Positions 46,780 through 60,787 of a stretch of DNA of 64,000 nt are shown here, in pieces. The stretch comes from Morchella semilibera. Its lineage: Eukaryota; Ascomycota; Pezizomycetes; Pezizales; Morchellaceae. The notes beneath the pieces are model-generated. The model did no database searches, was not told where the DNA came from, and saw only the letters and a program-made list of their open reading frames with translations. Positions within the stretch are counted from its first letter, which is position 1. Every line of letters begins with the position of its first letter. A program made the position numbers and the translations under genes. The stretch covers positions 2,015,973 to 2,079,972 of the forward strand of contig WBVU01000003.1 in assembly GCA_009192285.1 (NCBI GenBank), written 5' to 3'.

Positions 46780-49270
46780 GTTTGACGTTCTTGACAAAAA
46801 GTAGTACAGGACTGCTGAAGCTTAAGAAGTGGGGGGAAGAAAAAAATAAAAAGAGGAGGAGGAGGGGGGGGAAGGGGGGTGAGAAGGGGAATTTATCAAA
46901 GGGACGCCGTCCTCTCGATATTAGCCCTTTAGCTAGAATGAGAAGAAGAAGAGGCACTTTTACTCTGCTGGCTCTGGCCGGGTGAATCGAGTGATCAGGT
47001 ATTAAAGTGAGGTAAGGGTTCTTTTTTTTTTTTTTTTTTTTTATTTTCTTAGTGGGGGGTGAGTGCCTCTTGAATCAGTCCGTGAGTACAGATAGTGCAG
47101 GTAGGCAGACAGTGGATGAGAAAGCGAGTGGATGCTATGTATCTGTATATGTAGAGTACCTCTCAACAGAAACTGTAAGTAACCAGCCTCGGAAAGCCCA
47201 GGACCAAAGTGCAGTTTAAATGGCAACACTAGTACTACATGTACTCCACCGCCCACCCCCCCCCCCCCCCAATCGTCTGCGTCATAGTATGTCAAATTAA
47301 AAAAGTGCTGTCTTGTCTCAACTCTTGCTTTGTGTCTACTTTTTCCTAAGCCCGAGGCTGCCGGGCCCTGCCCGTCTCTCTCCACCATTCGCACGATAGA
47401 TATCCTTTCAATATCCGACTATGGCTAGATCTAGAACGTGCTAGAGAGTTTGGGTAATCGAGGGGGGTGGAAAGACAGAGAGGGAGAGAGGGAGAGGGAG
47501 AATTATTAAAAATTAAGAAAAGAAAAAAAAAGGTTAAAAAAACATGTGCTGCAAACCATTGACCATGCATTACCACTTCCACTTTCGTGACAGCCGCATG
47601 CCTACCACCACCACCACAGGGATCCACACGGGGGTTAGGAATTAACAGGGCCCAAGCTGGAGTAGGGTAGGTAGGAGGTACATGTAATAATGATGGGGCC
47701 GGGCGGAGCTAGCTAGACGAGAAGAAGGGTCCGTTGCATATCACACACAGCTTATAGCTAGAATGGGCAGGATCTCAGTAACATTGCGTTCGTTATTGTT
47801 ATTTCAAGTACCTGAGATGATCTGGAGTATAAGCATACCCCCCCCCCATACGTTTCGTTACCGTATATACGATTATACCCGGCTATGGGGGGGGGGGGGG
47901 GGAAGGTGGGTATGGGAAATTACAAACTAAAGTACATGTATGTATGTAGGTACATCTACTACAAAGACGACGTAGAAGTATACATGTACCGTACATATAT
48001 TTTATTTTCTTTTTGCCTTTTCACTCGATCCCCCAATTATCGTAGAGTAACCCCTCATCTATCTCAAACTGAAATGCAATGTGTGAATCTATAGTACTCT
48101 AGCTATTAGGTAGAAGTTGTAGCCATCGATCTGCTTCGCGTTACACGAGCTGTCCTCTCTCTCCTTTCTGATCCACCCAAGCCCCCGGGCCCATGATCAT
48201 ACACAAATCCATACACATGATGTACCCATGGACTGGGGCCAAGGAACCAACTAGTGGGCACCGAGTAAACTTGCAGGGCGACTGCGGCCGACAACTGCAA
48301 ATACGTGATTTAAATACCAATTTCGAATTAAATGCACTTTTCAGGTACGCATACCCGCTTTTAGAACTTCGCTAGAATAAGGGTACAAGAGCTACTCTAG
48401 AGTACGATGCAGGTTGAAGTGAGGGGGGAGGGGGGTGTGTGCATAAAAATATCTTGGCCATCGAGTGGATAGAATCTTTTTTCTTCTTCTTCTTCATATA
48501 CTCTACATAAGCCCGGAACCACGGCTGGACCGGACCCACGCTACTTAGTATGTGGTCGATGCTGCAGAACATAAATATCCCGAGGCTCGGTTGATACATC
48601 TTAACTTTTCGGGGTTTACTATATCTATATTTTTCTTTCTTTCTTCCTTTTCACGGATGGGGCGGGTACATAGGAGTTAAGAGGAGGAGTATTTGTAAAG
48701 AAGAATTTGATATAATTGTACCTGCGCTGACATGACACTCTCATTCCTGACAATATGACAGAACTGTAAACAAGGTGTGGCTTGCATTTGAACTTTTAAT
48801 TAGCAGCTGGTCGAGCAAGGCTATAGCTAAGTCAGGGTACAATAATACTACTGACATGTATGGTCATGTAGTGAGGACCAGCTGAGATGATTCGTGGAGT
48901 GTCAACTCTATAGCTACATATCTCCGTAATTATATTATATGTACGTACGTACGTACCTGAATCCAGTGCCCGAGCTTCTTCCTTATTCTACTTCCTTATT
49001 TCTTATTATTCTTTCTTATTATAATTATATAATATGCTTCCATCAGCGCCGTGCCGTTCGAGCCGTGGAGATAAGTAAATGTATGGTCGCCTATTAATTT
49101 CTGGTTTGGGGTGTTGACACGTATGTACGTGCACTGGGGAAAACTGGGAAGGAAGGAAGAAAAAAAAATGAGAGAGAGAGAGAAAGCGCGCGGGGTCGTA
49201 AACGTCGAGATTCTTATCGGCCGTATGGTATAACACCTGGACTATGACAGCTAGTAGTAACTCAGGTAGC
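46780..49270. other. Intergenic, low-complexity rich
   Basis: No gene supported. Pyrimidine-rich DNA precedes the MFS ATG (about 46830-46880 on minus). A 22-base T run lies at about 47021-47042. C and G runs occur at about 47258 and 47886. ACATGTA sites lie at about 47234, 47681, 47935 and 47985. (ACGT)n is at about 48943-48956. Confidence 0.45.
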
Positions 49271-49271
49271 T

Positions 49272-49315
49272 GGGGGGAGGGGGGTGGGGCGGGGCGGGGG
49301 GAGGGGGGCGGGGTG
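49272..49315 (+). repeat. G-rich tract with quadruplex potential
   Basis: Seven or more runs of four to six Gs are separated by single A, T or C bases over ~44 bases, a pattern compatible with several G-quadruplex folds. Confidence 0.8.
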
Positions 49316-52300
49316 GTGATGCTGTTAAGTACATGTAGATAGATTAGTCTACTCTACGTTCGAGCGAGCACATGTGGTTCTGTTCGAAAATAGCATCCAT
49401 GTGTCTTTTTTTTTCTTTTCTTTTTTTCTTCCCTTCCATTTTTTCCTTTTGCAGCAAGAGTTCTATTTTGGGCACATTTTGTGCAGAAACCTTCTTAGCT
49501 ACACGCACATGTATGTGCAAGTGCAAACTTGGCAAGGCGGTTGTCGAGTGATTGATCGTGATGGTCTTAGTGCTATACTACATGTAGTAAAGGTACAAGT
49601 ATCGGTCGATCTGCAACTACATATATCTACTTATGACAATACTCATAAACAGGGGATGGGGTCATTAGAAAATTCTCACAACAGGGTTTTGGGCTTTTAA
49701 TTTTCCCGGATTGCATTAATGGGAACGTTGGATGGGTGGTCATGGAAGGCAGGCAGGGCTTGGGATCTGAAACGTGGTAATTACATGTAGCCCCTTCTTT
49801 CTTTCTTGATTCGATCTCTCTCCTAGCTCAGCAGCTTCTGGAATCACAACCCCACAACCCACAACTCTTCCTCTCCTCCCTTGTCTCGTACGAGAAAGCG
49901 GACTTTGTTCTGTGCTACACGTATAATAATTAACCCTTCACCTGCTACGGGTAAGCGAAAGCCGACAGGCGCGAAAGGAGAATTAATCAGATCGAAGGTT
50001 CAAACGCAAGGCAAGAAAGAAATTTTAAAAACTGTAATTAACGGATTAGCTATTGTCATATTTTTGCGTAGTCAGCGCAGCGTTTTACTCAAATTTCCGT
50101 TTTAACTCAAACTTTATAAGCTTTGCTCAAATTTTGACACTTTTTCCAAGAGTTGCCTTGTCTGACTGATCATTGTGATTGAATTGCGCTATCTCTCTCT
50201 CTCTCACCCCCCTCTCGAGATCGCGCGTACCAGATAGGTAGCCTAGCCGGCGCTCTCTCTGTATGTAGGTAATAGCGAATATGAGCAATATGGTAAAAAT
50301 AGAGTATGATACAATTGCAATATGAGAAGTACTGGTGATAGAAACCCTAACCCTTAAGCGATCCCTGATCGGTATATCGGAGATCGATTGTAAAGTATGT
50401 TACTATAAATAAATGTACCTACTGAGAGAGTTTGGATGGCAAGAGATCTAGCGATAAGTTAGGCGAGTTCGAAAGTAGGGTTACGGGACTGATCCGGACC
50501 ATGAAAGGGGACATTATTTGCTGATCCGGTTGTCAACTATGACATAGATGATATATGATGTAGCTGCTATTGTGTTTAAGCTTTAGAGGTGGATACATCA
50601 TATATGGTTTTTACTTTCATGGTGAGGAAATTGGCCTACTGGTCGCCATCATCCCAGGTGCTGCAGTAAAATCTTCTTCTTCTTCTTCTCTATAGGTGAC
50701 TCTATATTAAGACTTCACGTTGTGAGATTTTGGCAGAACACGTGGCATGGATAGATGGCTATATATATAATAAAAGTGCAATTAAATCATGTACCTTTGT
50801 CATTTGACTGGTTCGGCTTCCATATGTGGGTGTAAGTGGTCAACCTGCTCAGATCTCCCTGGGAATATATGTGTCAATCGAGATTGACTCAATTAATATT
50901 GCGAGTCGAGGTGAGTAGCTAGTTATGAACTTTGGTACTAGATCAGGTGGGTGTGTGGAGGGAGTAAAGTTTTGTTCTGGGCCGCTGGACGTGGGACTGG
51001 AGGTTCTGGGTATATATTTGTTCGCAATGCGTGAACCGAAAACTGATCCCAAGAGACGTATGGCAGCAGTATTCCACAGTATGAGGCAACAATATATCAA
51101 GTACTACATGTACTATACCAGTACTATACAGTGACGAGTTAATAATCCCAGTCCAGTACTCCACGTTGATTCACCGGTTCCCCCTCTACAAACTACACTG
51201 GACCAGCTCTTTTTTACCTCTCCCCCAGTAGTACCCGTCATTTCTCCCTGGCCCCCCCCCCCCCCTCCCCCACACATCTTTAAATATATTAATACTCCAC
51301 TTCTGCACCCCTCTTATAATACCGGCCAATACAAATACTCCGTCCTTACGGCCTCTTTCGCTGCCTTCCGGTAAGAAAAATAAAAAAACTGGAACTTGAA
51401 CCAGTGTAGGTAGGTACATGTACATAAACTCGTATTACGACACTAGTGGGTTGCCGTGGGGCTCCTCTCCATAGCCATACTGGTACGTTTCCATATGTGG
51501 TGCTTCAGCCACTCTGGGCGAATGCCAAGACAATATCTATATTTAGAAACCAGGCTCGTCTGGTACAGTGCCCCACATCATTAATCGAGTGATAGAATAT
51601 GATGGCTCGGAGTGGGGGTGGGGGTTGCACGTTGTGGTTCAACCGACCGACACTCCCCATATAACAAAATCGGGAGGAGTACTGCTCTGCAGGTACTGTA
51701 GTATAGTATATAAGAGCTCGACGGGGATTAATCGCAACTCGGGCTATGGGTATAACTTCTCAGCTTTCCAGCTCCCAATTATTGACCTCGATGGAGGGAT
51801 TAATGACCGTACTTTCAAGTCTGTGACCTGCATAAGTGGGATACATATAGATATACGAGCGCCAAACTTTGGGTATCGCGATACGATATGGTGTGCGTAC
51901 AATTACAAGTAAGTGATCAAGTACGTATTCGAAGCTGAGGAAAAGCAATTGAAATCTGTGAATTCGGAAAGATATCCATTGCTGTAGCCTACGCTGCGGA
52001 ATAATGTGCGAGCAAGATATTGAAACCTGTGGAAAGAAGACCGATGCGATCTTACAGCTGTATACGTACATAGCTACTAGGTAGCAGGAAACTGGGAGCT
52101 CTTACATGTTCTGTTCTCAAAGCTAGGGCTGTTAGCCTATAGCTACCACGGAACCCACCAGAGTTCAGGACCCACTCGGGCTCGGTCGTTCGAATATCCC
52201 GTACTGTAGCCTCATTTCAACACTCCCCATTAGTAACCAGAATTTCTAATAATGTTATTCCCGTGGCCGGCGGTAAGGTTAATTCCTCCAACAGGAAGCC

Positions 52301-55300
52301 GAAATCGGTACCGACTCCTAAAAACTCATGGGGTTCCTAAGGTTCTTAGTAAGTGCTTTAAAGGGTTTGGCCTGTAAGGGTTAGGTTTGAGACATCTGGA
52401 CCAATCAGGAGATGTCAACACAAGCTGCAAGGCTGAATTGATGATGAGCACTGGCCATGGAAGTATGCCTTCCGAACTCCTAAGCCTAGCTGTCGCCTTC
52501 ATAGCGATACTCCAATTGGCTTCTAGTGCTGCGCTCCATGATGTAGATCGATTGACACGAGATTATACATACCGGTTTTTGTCGAGAAGTGGGCCGTAGA
52601 GTGACCTTCCCCCCGAAGGCCATAGGTGTTAGTGGACAGGACTCAGATCATCTCATGGTAGAGTACATATGGCATCAGCAAGAATATAAGGCGCGTGGCG
52701 GGGTCTATTCGAGAATGATTTGATTTAGGGGTTGGATAAGGCTGCTAAGTCTAAACCTCGCGCTCGAGACGTTGCAACACTACCCAACAGCAAGCTTCTT
52801 CTTACGGTCGGAGCTCGAGTTTGAGATTCTGAGCTCTCAAGCGATATCGGCGCCGTGGTCACAAAGTGGGTCAGTGTGAGTTAGCTCGGAAGGATTGTCT
52901 CGCACCTTTTTTCTTCTTCTCATGAAACAATTCAGCAGCTGCCGAGGTGCGAAAAGTTGAAAAAGTTCAAAAAACAATATTATGCAGGCTTCAGCCGGCA
53001 GATACGTGTATAATGTGCTATGATGTCCTTGGTAAATTATCTCAAGGTACGTTGTATACGATTACAATTAATGAGCGTCCCTTAATTTGCCTTGAGGTCC
53101 AGGGCTTGCAATTGGTGATCGATTCTCAGCGGGGCGAAAATGGCAAAGGCACATATTGTATCGTTTTGATGAGTTGGTGACATTGTGTGAATTTCAGTGC
53201 TGAGGTTTAGCTGGGCCTTAAACAAAAAGGATGGAGTGCTAATGGGTTAGGGTTTCTTGCGCGGGTTAATTGCAAGGTTTGAGTTAATCAGGGCATCTCG
53301 ATTTAGTCCAATTCCTATTAAGGACATTCCAAAGTCTGTGGATTTGTAATTGCAAAGAAGCCGGAATCTATCTTTAATTATTAGAGTGTATTTGACAACT
53401 GAAATTTTTGGGAATTGAACCTTCGTCACGTTCTACCACAGTGATAATATCCATAAATTTAAATATTGTCAATATTTTGTACGTCAGACTATGATTTAGT
53501 TGTGGTGTCAATGGGTGTCTCAAACTGCAAAGTTCATAGCGTTAAATTGCTAGGGTTGGGTGTTATAATGAACGCTCCATATATGGTCGTTAAGCTCGAG
53601 ATCCGGCAGCTCTAGAGTCATATTTCTATAGAAACAAGTCTTCTGCTGCTGCCTTTATCACTAGCCCGAATACCCCTGATATCAAACCTAGCCCCGCAAA
53701 TTCTATCATAACTATCGCCCCGGGAATCAAGGGGTGCTTTGGACTGACATTGAGGGTTTTCGATTTAGATAATAAGCTAGAATGTGATTATAGGTATGTC
53801 CATTAAAGTATCTAGACTAGGAACTAGAAAGATTTATGGTATTTATAGCTACGTAGAACGTATATCTCTATCTAAATTAAGCGTCCAATTGGCCGGTTTC
53901 AGGTCGTATCTGGCATATATGGGTGATATTTGTTTTTACCACAGGTGCCACGGTTCTATTCTTACGGTAGGATTATTCACTAGAGACCGAGTAACTAGCG
54001 TTGACTTGGAAGTGAGAGCCTTTAAAAACGCAATGCTGATAGAGGTACATGCACATAGACTTTCGCCGGACCAAGTAGGAGATCAGTTTTGTAGACCTAG
54101 GGAATTGTGTTCCGTGCGGCCAGTATTGCGGACTATGCTGGCAGACCCCGAGTAAAAGAACATTATTATTTTCACAATGCTTCCACAGCCGTGGACAATA
54201 AATCGGTCGTTGTTTCGTTAATTGGATGTTACCCATTCATATTATTTCAATCATGTACGTGCTTTTGTTTGGGAGATTGGGTGTGCTTCGGATGCAACTG
54301 TGTGTAAATCGATTTATATCCCTTCCACTTTATAAACTTCCCTATCTGTTCTCTTCCACTTAAAGTTGACTTGCAATTGGGATGAAAGAAATATCTAGTA
54401 GGTAGCGTATAATTTATGAATTTAGTTATGGTTAGCGTCGTTGGCTACTAGGCATGTTTTTCCTTTATTTAATTCATCGATTATATTGGTTACTAGGCAT
54501 GCATAATATACTCCAAAAAAAGAGAAAAACAATGTCAGATGGTGGAAGGGTTGTGCACATGTATGTACATGTAATTAGGACATGGACTCATCTAGTGTAC
54601 ATTACATGTATATTATGCATTATGCATAAATGAATCTTTTTATAATATACATGTAATCTTTGAAATAGCGGCCACCCACCGTATATCTACATGTAGTACA
54701 TACATGTACTTCTCTCCATGTTGATAATGATAGGGCTTGCATCTCAAATGCTTGCTCATGTTGGCTCAAACCCACATCTCGAACTCTTGGTGCTAAAGCC
54801 TGCATTTTGCGGTTCTTTTTGTGAAGGACATCTGTCATCTGTATATATTCGCAACTCCCTACAGATTCTTATTAGATGATTGCCTAAGGTAAAGTGCCCT
54901 GGGCTCCTTAACGCAGGTTAGCTAGTTGACACAGCCATAGGACTCTGCATACGGAACACTCATACCAATCATATCATTTGTTGATTCTGGTATCATTATA
55001 GTGGGGAGGCTCTCATCAATACTGCCAATACCGGGCTTGTACATGTGTCTTTTGTACTCAATTGAAATTGAGCTTGCAATGAGATGAAGATTGGATTTAA
55101 TGATGTAAACAAAAACAAAAAAGATGAAGAGTGTGGTGTATTGCGACACGAGGTACGTCGAATATACACATGTATAATGTACTTATCTACTGTAGGTGGC
55201 TCTACAAATCTTTTGTTTATAGCGCCCACATGTACCTACACCTTATGTAATTGTGTGAACTATAGGGTACAATTAAGTGTCAGTTCCAATTGCCAAGCTA

Positions 55301-55867
55301 ATCTGTACTCCTGCTTTAGACAATCAACATGCAAGGTTTTCTTCGACTGGAGCTACAGGACAAACCTCCATCCCCCACTTTATTTTGGTCTGATCATCGA
55401 TTCCTTACAAAATAGATTCCCCTCATCATCGTTTCCATTGGATCTCACAAATCATTCCCGGTAAGGTGCTCCGCGCAATTATTTGCTGCAAGACAGACGC
55501 TGGTATGAGTGATATGAGGTTCATTATTTGTCCAGACTTTTGGCTTATACATACTTACTCATTATGTTAGTTCCCTTTTTATTTGTACCGAGAAACAACA
55601 CAACTTAGAACGGGATAAATGTACGTATATGATGATCGTTAAGTAGCTAGGACACTCGATGCCATCGCACAATCCTACGTCTACTCACACCTACAATCAC
55701 TTGAAATGCTCATATGGAGATATGGCAGGGCCGATGAATACAGCTAATAGACAAATGAATATAATTTAGATACAAATATGACATTAAGTCAACTAAACAC
55801 CACCTTTTTCCTGCTTTTACCTTCTACCGGTACTATAATTATTATAAAAAAAAAATAATACCCACGT
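49316..55867. other. Intergenic, no convincing gene
   Basis: About 6.5 kb. Frames at 51568-51912, 53784-54155 and 55084-55464 on plus lack family signals, start context or splice support. Noted sequence: teloboxes at about 50343 and 53244-53255, ACATGTA sites at about 49509, 49580, 49791, 51105, 51418, 54558, 54605, 54689 and 55161, a (CTT)n at about 50671, a C13 run at about 51248 and an imperfect direct repeat (TACTAGGCATG) at about 54447 and 54490. Confidence 0.4.
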
Positions 55868-56724
55868 TTAACCAGTCCAAAGAGTGGGGCCGGGGATGAT
55901 GTATGCACCAGTGCCCTGGTAGATGTCGAAGACGATTCCGGGGGAGGTAGCACTGTAGGCACCGGGGAAGGCAACCTTGGTTCTATCATGATGTTAGTAT
56001 CATATCTGTGCATATCTCGCGAGGTGTTAAGACTTACGAAGGACCAGTTGAAGACCCACCACCAGTGACGGTGATCTGGAAGCACGATGGATAGAACTGG
56101 ATTCCGGGGTATGCATACGCTACTACATGTTAATACCACAATCTAAACCCATATATAGGGAACAAAGGAGCTTACCGGCATGCAGCGCAATCAACTCATG
56201 CCTCACAATGTACTCTCCCGCCGCCAGACTGGCCGGAACTGTGAAGGAGTACGCTTGTCCCGTAAGAAATGGGTCACTCGCCCAGGTGCCATCGGCCAAC
56301 TTGCCCCCCTCCGCGACCTTAAACCAGACTGCGGAGGTGCCAGGCGAATAACTGCTGCATGCGCCGGGGCACTTGGCCATATAAGTGATGACAGGCCCGC
56401 GTGGCTCTCTGGCCACGTCGTCCAGTGGAGAGAGATTGAGGAACCAGCGGCGACAGTGGCGCTGAGCGGGGCGGGCGCGGACCCACTACCTTGGTATCCG
56501 TTGCATTGGAGATCGATTGAGGTGAGGTCCTCAACGGGACCGTTACCGGGAATCTTACGCACGATACGCTCAGGCGGGGTGGCATAGTATGGGTCGGAGT
56601 AGGGGAGGTAACCAGTGTAGGTCGTGCCACCGATAGTGAGGTCGGAGACGTACCCATGAGCAAGGGAAACCGAGGCGTTAAGAAGGGCGGTGGCCGCCGC
56701 GACGAGAGAGAGACTGTATTTCAT
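55868..56724 (-). CDS. AA9 lytic polysaccharide monooxygenase, one-base frame break
   Basis: AA9 enzymes are secreted copper enzymes that oxidatively cleave cellulose or related glucans. Exons: 56176-56724, 56038-56122 and 55868-55982, 249 aa after frame correction. Residues 1-22 are the signal peptide, ending SVSLA. His23 (HGYVSDLTIGG) is then the N-terminal copper ligand. Further features: LQCNGYQGSG, HWTTWPESH, GPVITYMAKCPG, RHELIALHAV (second copper His) and GIQFYPSCFQITVTGGG (axial Tyr). There is no carbohydrate-binding module. Within exon 1 the frame shifts after WPESH: one missing base at about 56395-56402 separates it from GPVITYMAKC. The upstream TATATAA (56792-56798) is ~70 bases from the ATG. 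The first intron ends in ACATGTAG, so the dispersed palindrome provides the acceptor. Family assignment is certain; functionality depends on whether the indel is real. Confidence 0.9.
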
Positions 56725-56791
56725 CTTGGGTGGCCGGAAGGATTGATGGATGATGAGGATAGTGAGATGAGGTGAGGTGAGAAGGTGGACA

Positions 56792-56798
56792 TTATATA
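56792..56798 (-). promoter_or_regulatory. TATA box of the AA9 gene
   Basis: TATATAA on the minus strand, 68-74 bases upstream of the ATG at 56724. Confidence 0.5.
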
Positions 56799-59700
56799 GA
56801 TTTCTGTTTGGACCATTTTCTTCCGCAGATTTTTACAACAGAGATGTTCGATAGTGGAGTGCTGGGATTAGGGAAGTTGATACTGTGATTCCGACGGAGA
56901 TATTGGGATTTTTCTTGGCCCAGGTACCTGACAATATGCGGGTGTTCGCTCGGGTCCGTGGGGTAGTAGGGAGGCCGGGCCAGAAGCCTGCGGATATTTT
57001 GTTCGTGAGCAGAGATATATTGAAAAGCCAAGAAAAGAGGAGTAAGATCTTACAGAAGTAATCAGTCTGTGGTGTTGAAGATATTAGCAGCATGGATATT
57101 AGTAGCTCTGGCGCTGGCTAGCTAGTTTGTTCAGTGTGATTTAACTCTAAAACACCGCAAGGTAGATAGGTATAGAATCTGGTATTTGCGTATGCATTCC
57201 CTGTGTGATTGCTAATGGCAGGTGTAGGCTACCCTAGCTGCTATATCGCAGGGCTCTCGAGCGTTCAGAACGGTTGTCGCAGAAATAAAGACGACATTCG
57301 ATCATTCCCAGCAAATACCCCTGCAGCTGTCAACCTGCGACAGGCGCGCGCGGATCCCCACTTCCCACAACCGTACTCCTATTATGCATATATATGATGC
57401 GAGCAGGAGCAGGTAGCGAGCATTTCAATTAACCATGTTTGCATAGTTTTGTTGGGTTCTTCCAATGGCTCTGGGAGGCAGAGATTAAGGAGCCTGACCT
57501 TTAACTCGACCCTACAATCATCCGAGACAATAAAATTGACAGACTTCATTGAATTCATTAAGTTCTATTATACAGGGTTAACCAATTGTCTACTCTATAG
57601 GCTGACTCCAGGTATTGATTGGTCGACATCCCCCCGCACATCCAACCCTAAATTACATATCACGCGTGCATCCCCTATCCCCATATTATACAACCACCGC
57701 ACATAGAGTACATATACTTCACAAGTTCCCCCCACTGACCCTCCGTCTCGGAGCAGCAGGAGGAGTAAGCTATTTTGTATTCATCCGTCTGTCCGGTTAA
57801 ACGGGGGCGTGTGCCTAAACAATGCCAGCGCCAAGATCGGCAACTCCAGCGCGTCGTTCCGGGGAACGCAGTCTTGTCGTGGAACGCCGCCCCGGATTTT
57901 CCAGGAACCTGTTTGAAAAATACACCGAGATGGCGCCGGCTGGGAATTGTAAGATAGCCAAGAAGACGCACAAGATGAATGAAGGCCATGGCCAAGGTGT
58001 TTCGTATGAAATATTCTAGTACCTTCGCCCCGCGTGGCTACAAGTATATACCTAGACATTTACATGGATGATTTGTTGCATGGTTCTGGGGGCTACGGGC
58101 TTTGCAGTGTCAACGTCTTGTGAAAAGCGCAATAAGTTAGATATTAATATGTTATACTCAAATGTCCGGAAAAGCATCCGGAGTGGAGAGTGGCTTGACA
58201 GATCTTATTGAATCTAACCAGGTTGTCCTCCTTTTATGGGGTACGCGGTGCAACTGCTCCGCCGGATGCTCCGAAACCACGCGGAAAGTAATGAGTCGAT
58301 CCTATTGGTATCTCATCGTCCTCTTTCTAACATATTGCTGTATGCTCACGTGCGCAGCAGGTGCAGAGGGAAATTTATACATAAACTATCACTCGGGCTT
58401 GGCGCGTCCGCTCTAGCTGGGACGCTGGCTGCGGAGCTGGGTACAAAAGAATTTTCTGGCTCGAGAAGCGGAATGTACTTTCTGTAGCACATAGCAGAAT
58501 GGGGACCTTGGAGCCTGATGACAGCTGCCATGGCTTTTTTTTATCTCCCTTTTCATGCGACGGCATATGATGGATACATCACAGAAGGAAGGTGAGTGCA
58601 GAGAGTACGTGTTGGATTCATTAGGTGCGCCTATGTCTAATCAGGACGGTGCTAAGGAGAAAATTGCTCCGCCGAGAGTATTTTAGAGTTGAAAATAATG
58701 GCAGAGACAGAAATAATAATCGAGGGAAGGAATATACGATATGCATATATGCATACATTGATAAATCAACCTTTAAATTGTCAATACATGTAAGCTGCAC
58801 ATGTATATCTAATTAATCAGGTTCCACTAGCTAATGACAATGATGTAATTTAGCACACCTATAATATAGAATTATAGATACCATATAATCGACTCGAACG
58901 CCGGTCTAGACTCCTAATGACAAACTCTGGAACTACTCAAGATGCTTTGAGGCTGCAGCCCACGTACGTTACCCAGGAACACAGGGGCGGTTAATGTGTA
59001 AGGCGCCGGAAAATATGGTTATTCCAGGGCCGCTGGCGTCCTACAGTCATTTTCCGGGCGAGAAGCTTTGTTGCCTTGAGCGTATCGCGCATAATATATA
59101 TCATGGGATGTTACACGAACCCTTTCGAGTGTTGGTAAAAGCACAATCTAATCGGTCAAGTGATGTGTGTGGTTGAATCTACGCCTCAATCATAGCCCCT
59201 CAAAAGGGGTGGCCAGAATTAAAAGACTTGGACGAGTAGCTGCATAGGTTATGCAATTAATCCTGGCGCCTAATGATTCTGTGTTTTGGGCTTTTCCCTT
59301 GCAGGAGCTGAACGATGCTATGTTGCAGCTACAACATGTTAACAGCTACATACTTCTTATATGGGATTGGAAAGCTATCTCACCACAACTATATCAGGAA
59401 GTTCATTTCTGTCATTCTATATAGTCTTGTTATATACAATTATATATACATATATACTTATTTATGTCTCAGGTTTCTAAATAGCGGTAGTTACAAGTAA
59501 TTCGGAATCTGGTTGTTGTGCCCCGTTAGCGTGAGCGTCCCAAACGACGTGTTGGGTGAAATGGGGGAGTCAGGGTTAGGGGTAGAGGGATATTTCATTT
59601 TTTGGTCACAGATTTCATCATATATGAGGGGGGAAGAGATCTTCGTGCTTAGTTGCCCCCTTTAGGTGTCTCTCGTCGGTTTCCCTAGCTTGTGATCGTG

Positions 59701-60787
59701 TTGCGTTGCTTGGCTGAAAGTTTCAACCATTGGTACCAAACCTAACCCACATGTAGCCAACTAAGATGGATAAAGATATTGTTTGCAACCAACATACATG
59801 CTCTAAGATCAGCATACAGCTATGGCCTGTATATCAAGAACTCGGTCGGATTCGCCAGCCGGAACGTTTCTGGTAAAAGATAGTTGTAGGGTGGATAGGG
59901 TTAGGTTTGGACTCCTATTTAGTCAGGGTTAGGTTAAGGTATCATCGAGTCCTTGTTGTCCAGAAGACAAGCCGAAAACAACATTTTTCTCAGAAAACGG
60001 TAAAATGAGGTCTATCATGATTAGAACTGTAAAATTAGAATCCATGGTAAATATAAGGCACTCACTGGCGCTCCTCGCGGTTTTATAGCGCTTCTAAACA
60101 CGGCTAATAGTGCCTACTACAGAAAACTGCCAAGAGTACACTTTGTTATGGCATAAGATAGCAGCCGTATTCAAAAACGCTATTATAGCGTGTGGTAAGA
60201 TCATCGTAGAAGTATGGGAGGAGTCCTATTGGCTAAATGAACCACTTAAACACTGTACCCCTGCTTCTCCTGTTTCTAGCTACAATAATATCTCTCGCTG
60301 TACGTACAAGTATAAACAGACGCGGTTGATTCGGAGGGAACTAATCTAGAGTGGCTGTCAAGCAGGCTATATAAAAGGGCTTCATGTGCTGTCTAGATCT
60401 CAAACGCTCAAAGGTGCACGTTTCCCTATATAATTTTGCTGTTTTGATGTGGTAGGATACTAATCATGCATAAGTATATATATATATAGACACCAGATAA
60501 GTACATAACGACCCTGTCCCTGATTTACCAACGTCACTGGTTTCAAATGGAATAACTCTAATCGGACGACGTTACCATGGTTATGATGTTCAGATCTATA
60601 ATAATATTTCAATTTCGAAATGGAGCGTTCTTCCCTAAAAACAATAGAAGACAAAAGAAATTAACAAAAAGAGAGAAAGCTGTTTCCGATACAAAAAGCG
60701 CCCCCACTCAATCTCCAACGTCCCACCCAACCCAATGTTGCCATAATCTTTGTATTTCCCCAAGTCAAACTACTAGCCTCACATATT
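56799..60787. other. Intergenic with a GGTTAGG cluster
   Basis: About 4 kb with no supported gene. Frames near 57775-58019 and 58162-58487 have no recognisable features. Between about 59570 and 59935 the heptamer GGTTAGG or its complement CCTAACC appears four times. ACATGT sites lie at about 58788, 58800 and 59753. Confidence 0.45.

Noticed and set aside
51568-51912. 114-codon plus-strand frame
   Set aside because: It opens with GTG, not ATG, and shows no recognisable sequence.
53784-54155. 123-codon plus-strand frame
   Set aside because: The first in-frame ATG is internal and in poor context; composition looks non-coding and no motif is visible.
55084-55464. 126-codon plus-strand frame starting with ATG
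   Set aside because: It has many Cys but no signal peptide or spacing pattern, and it includes ACATGTA sites, which otherwise avoid exons here.
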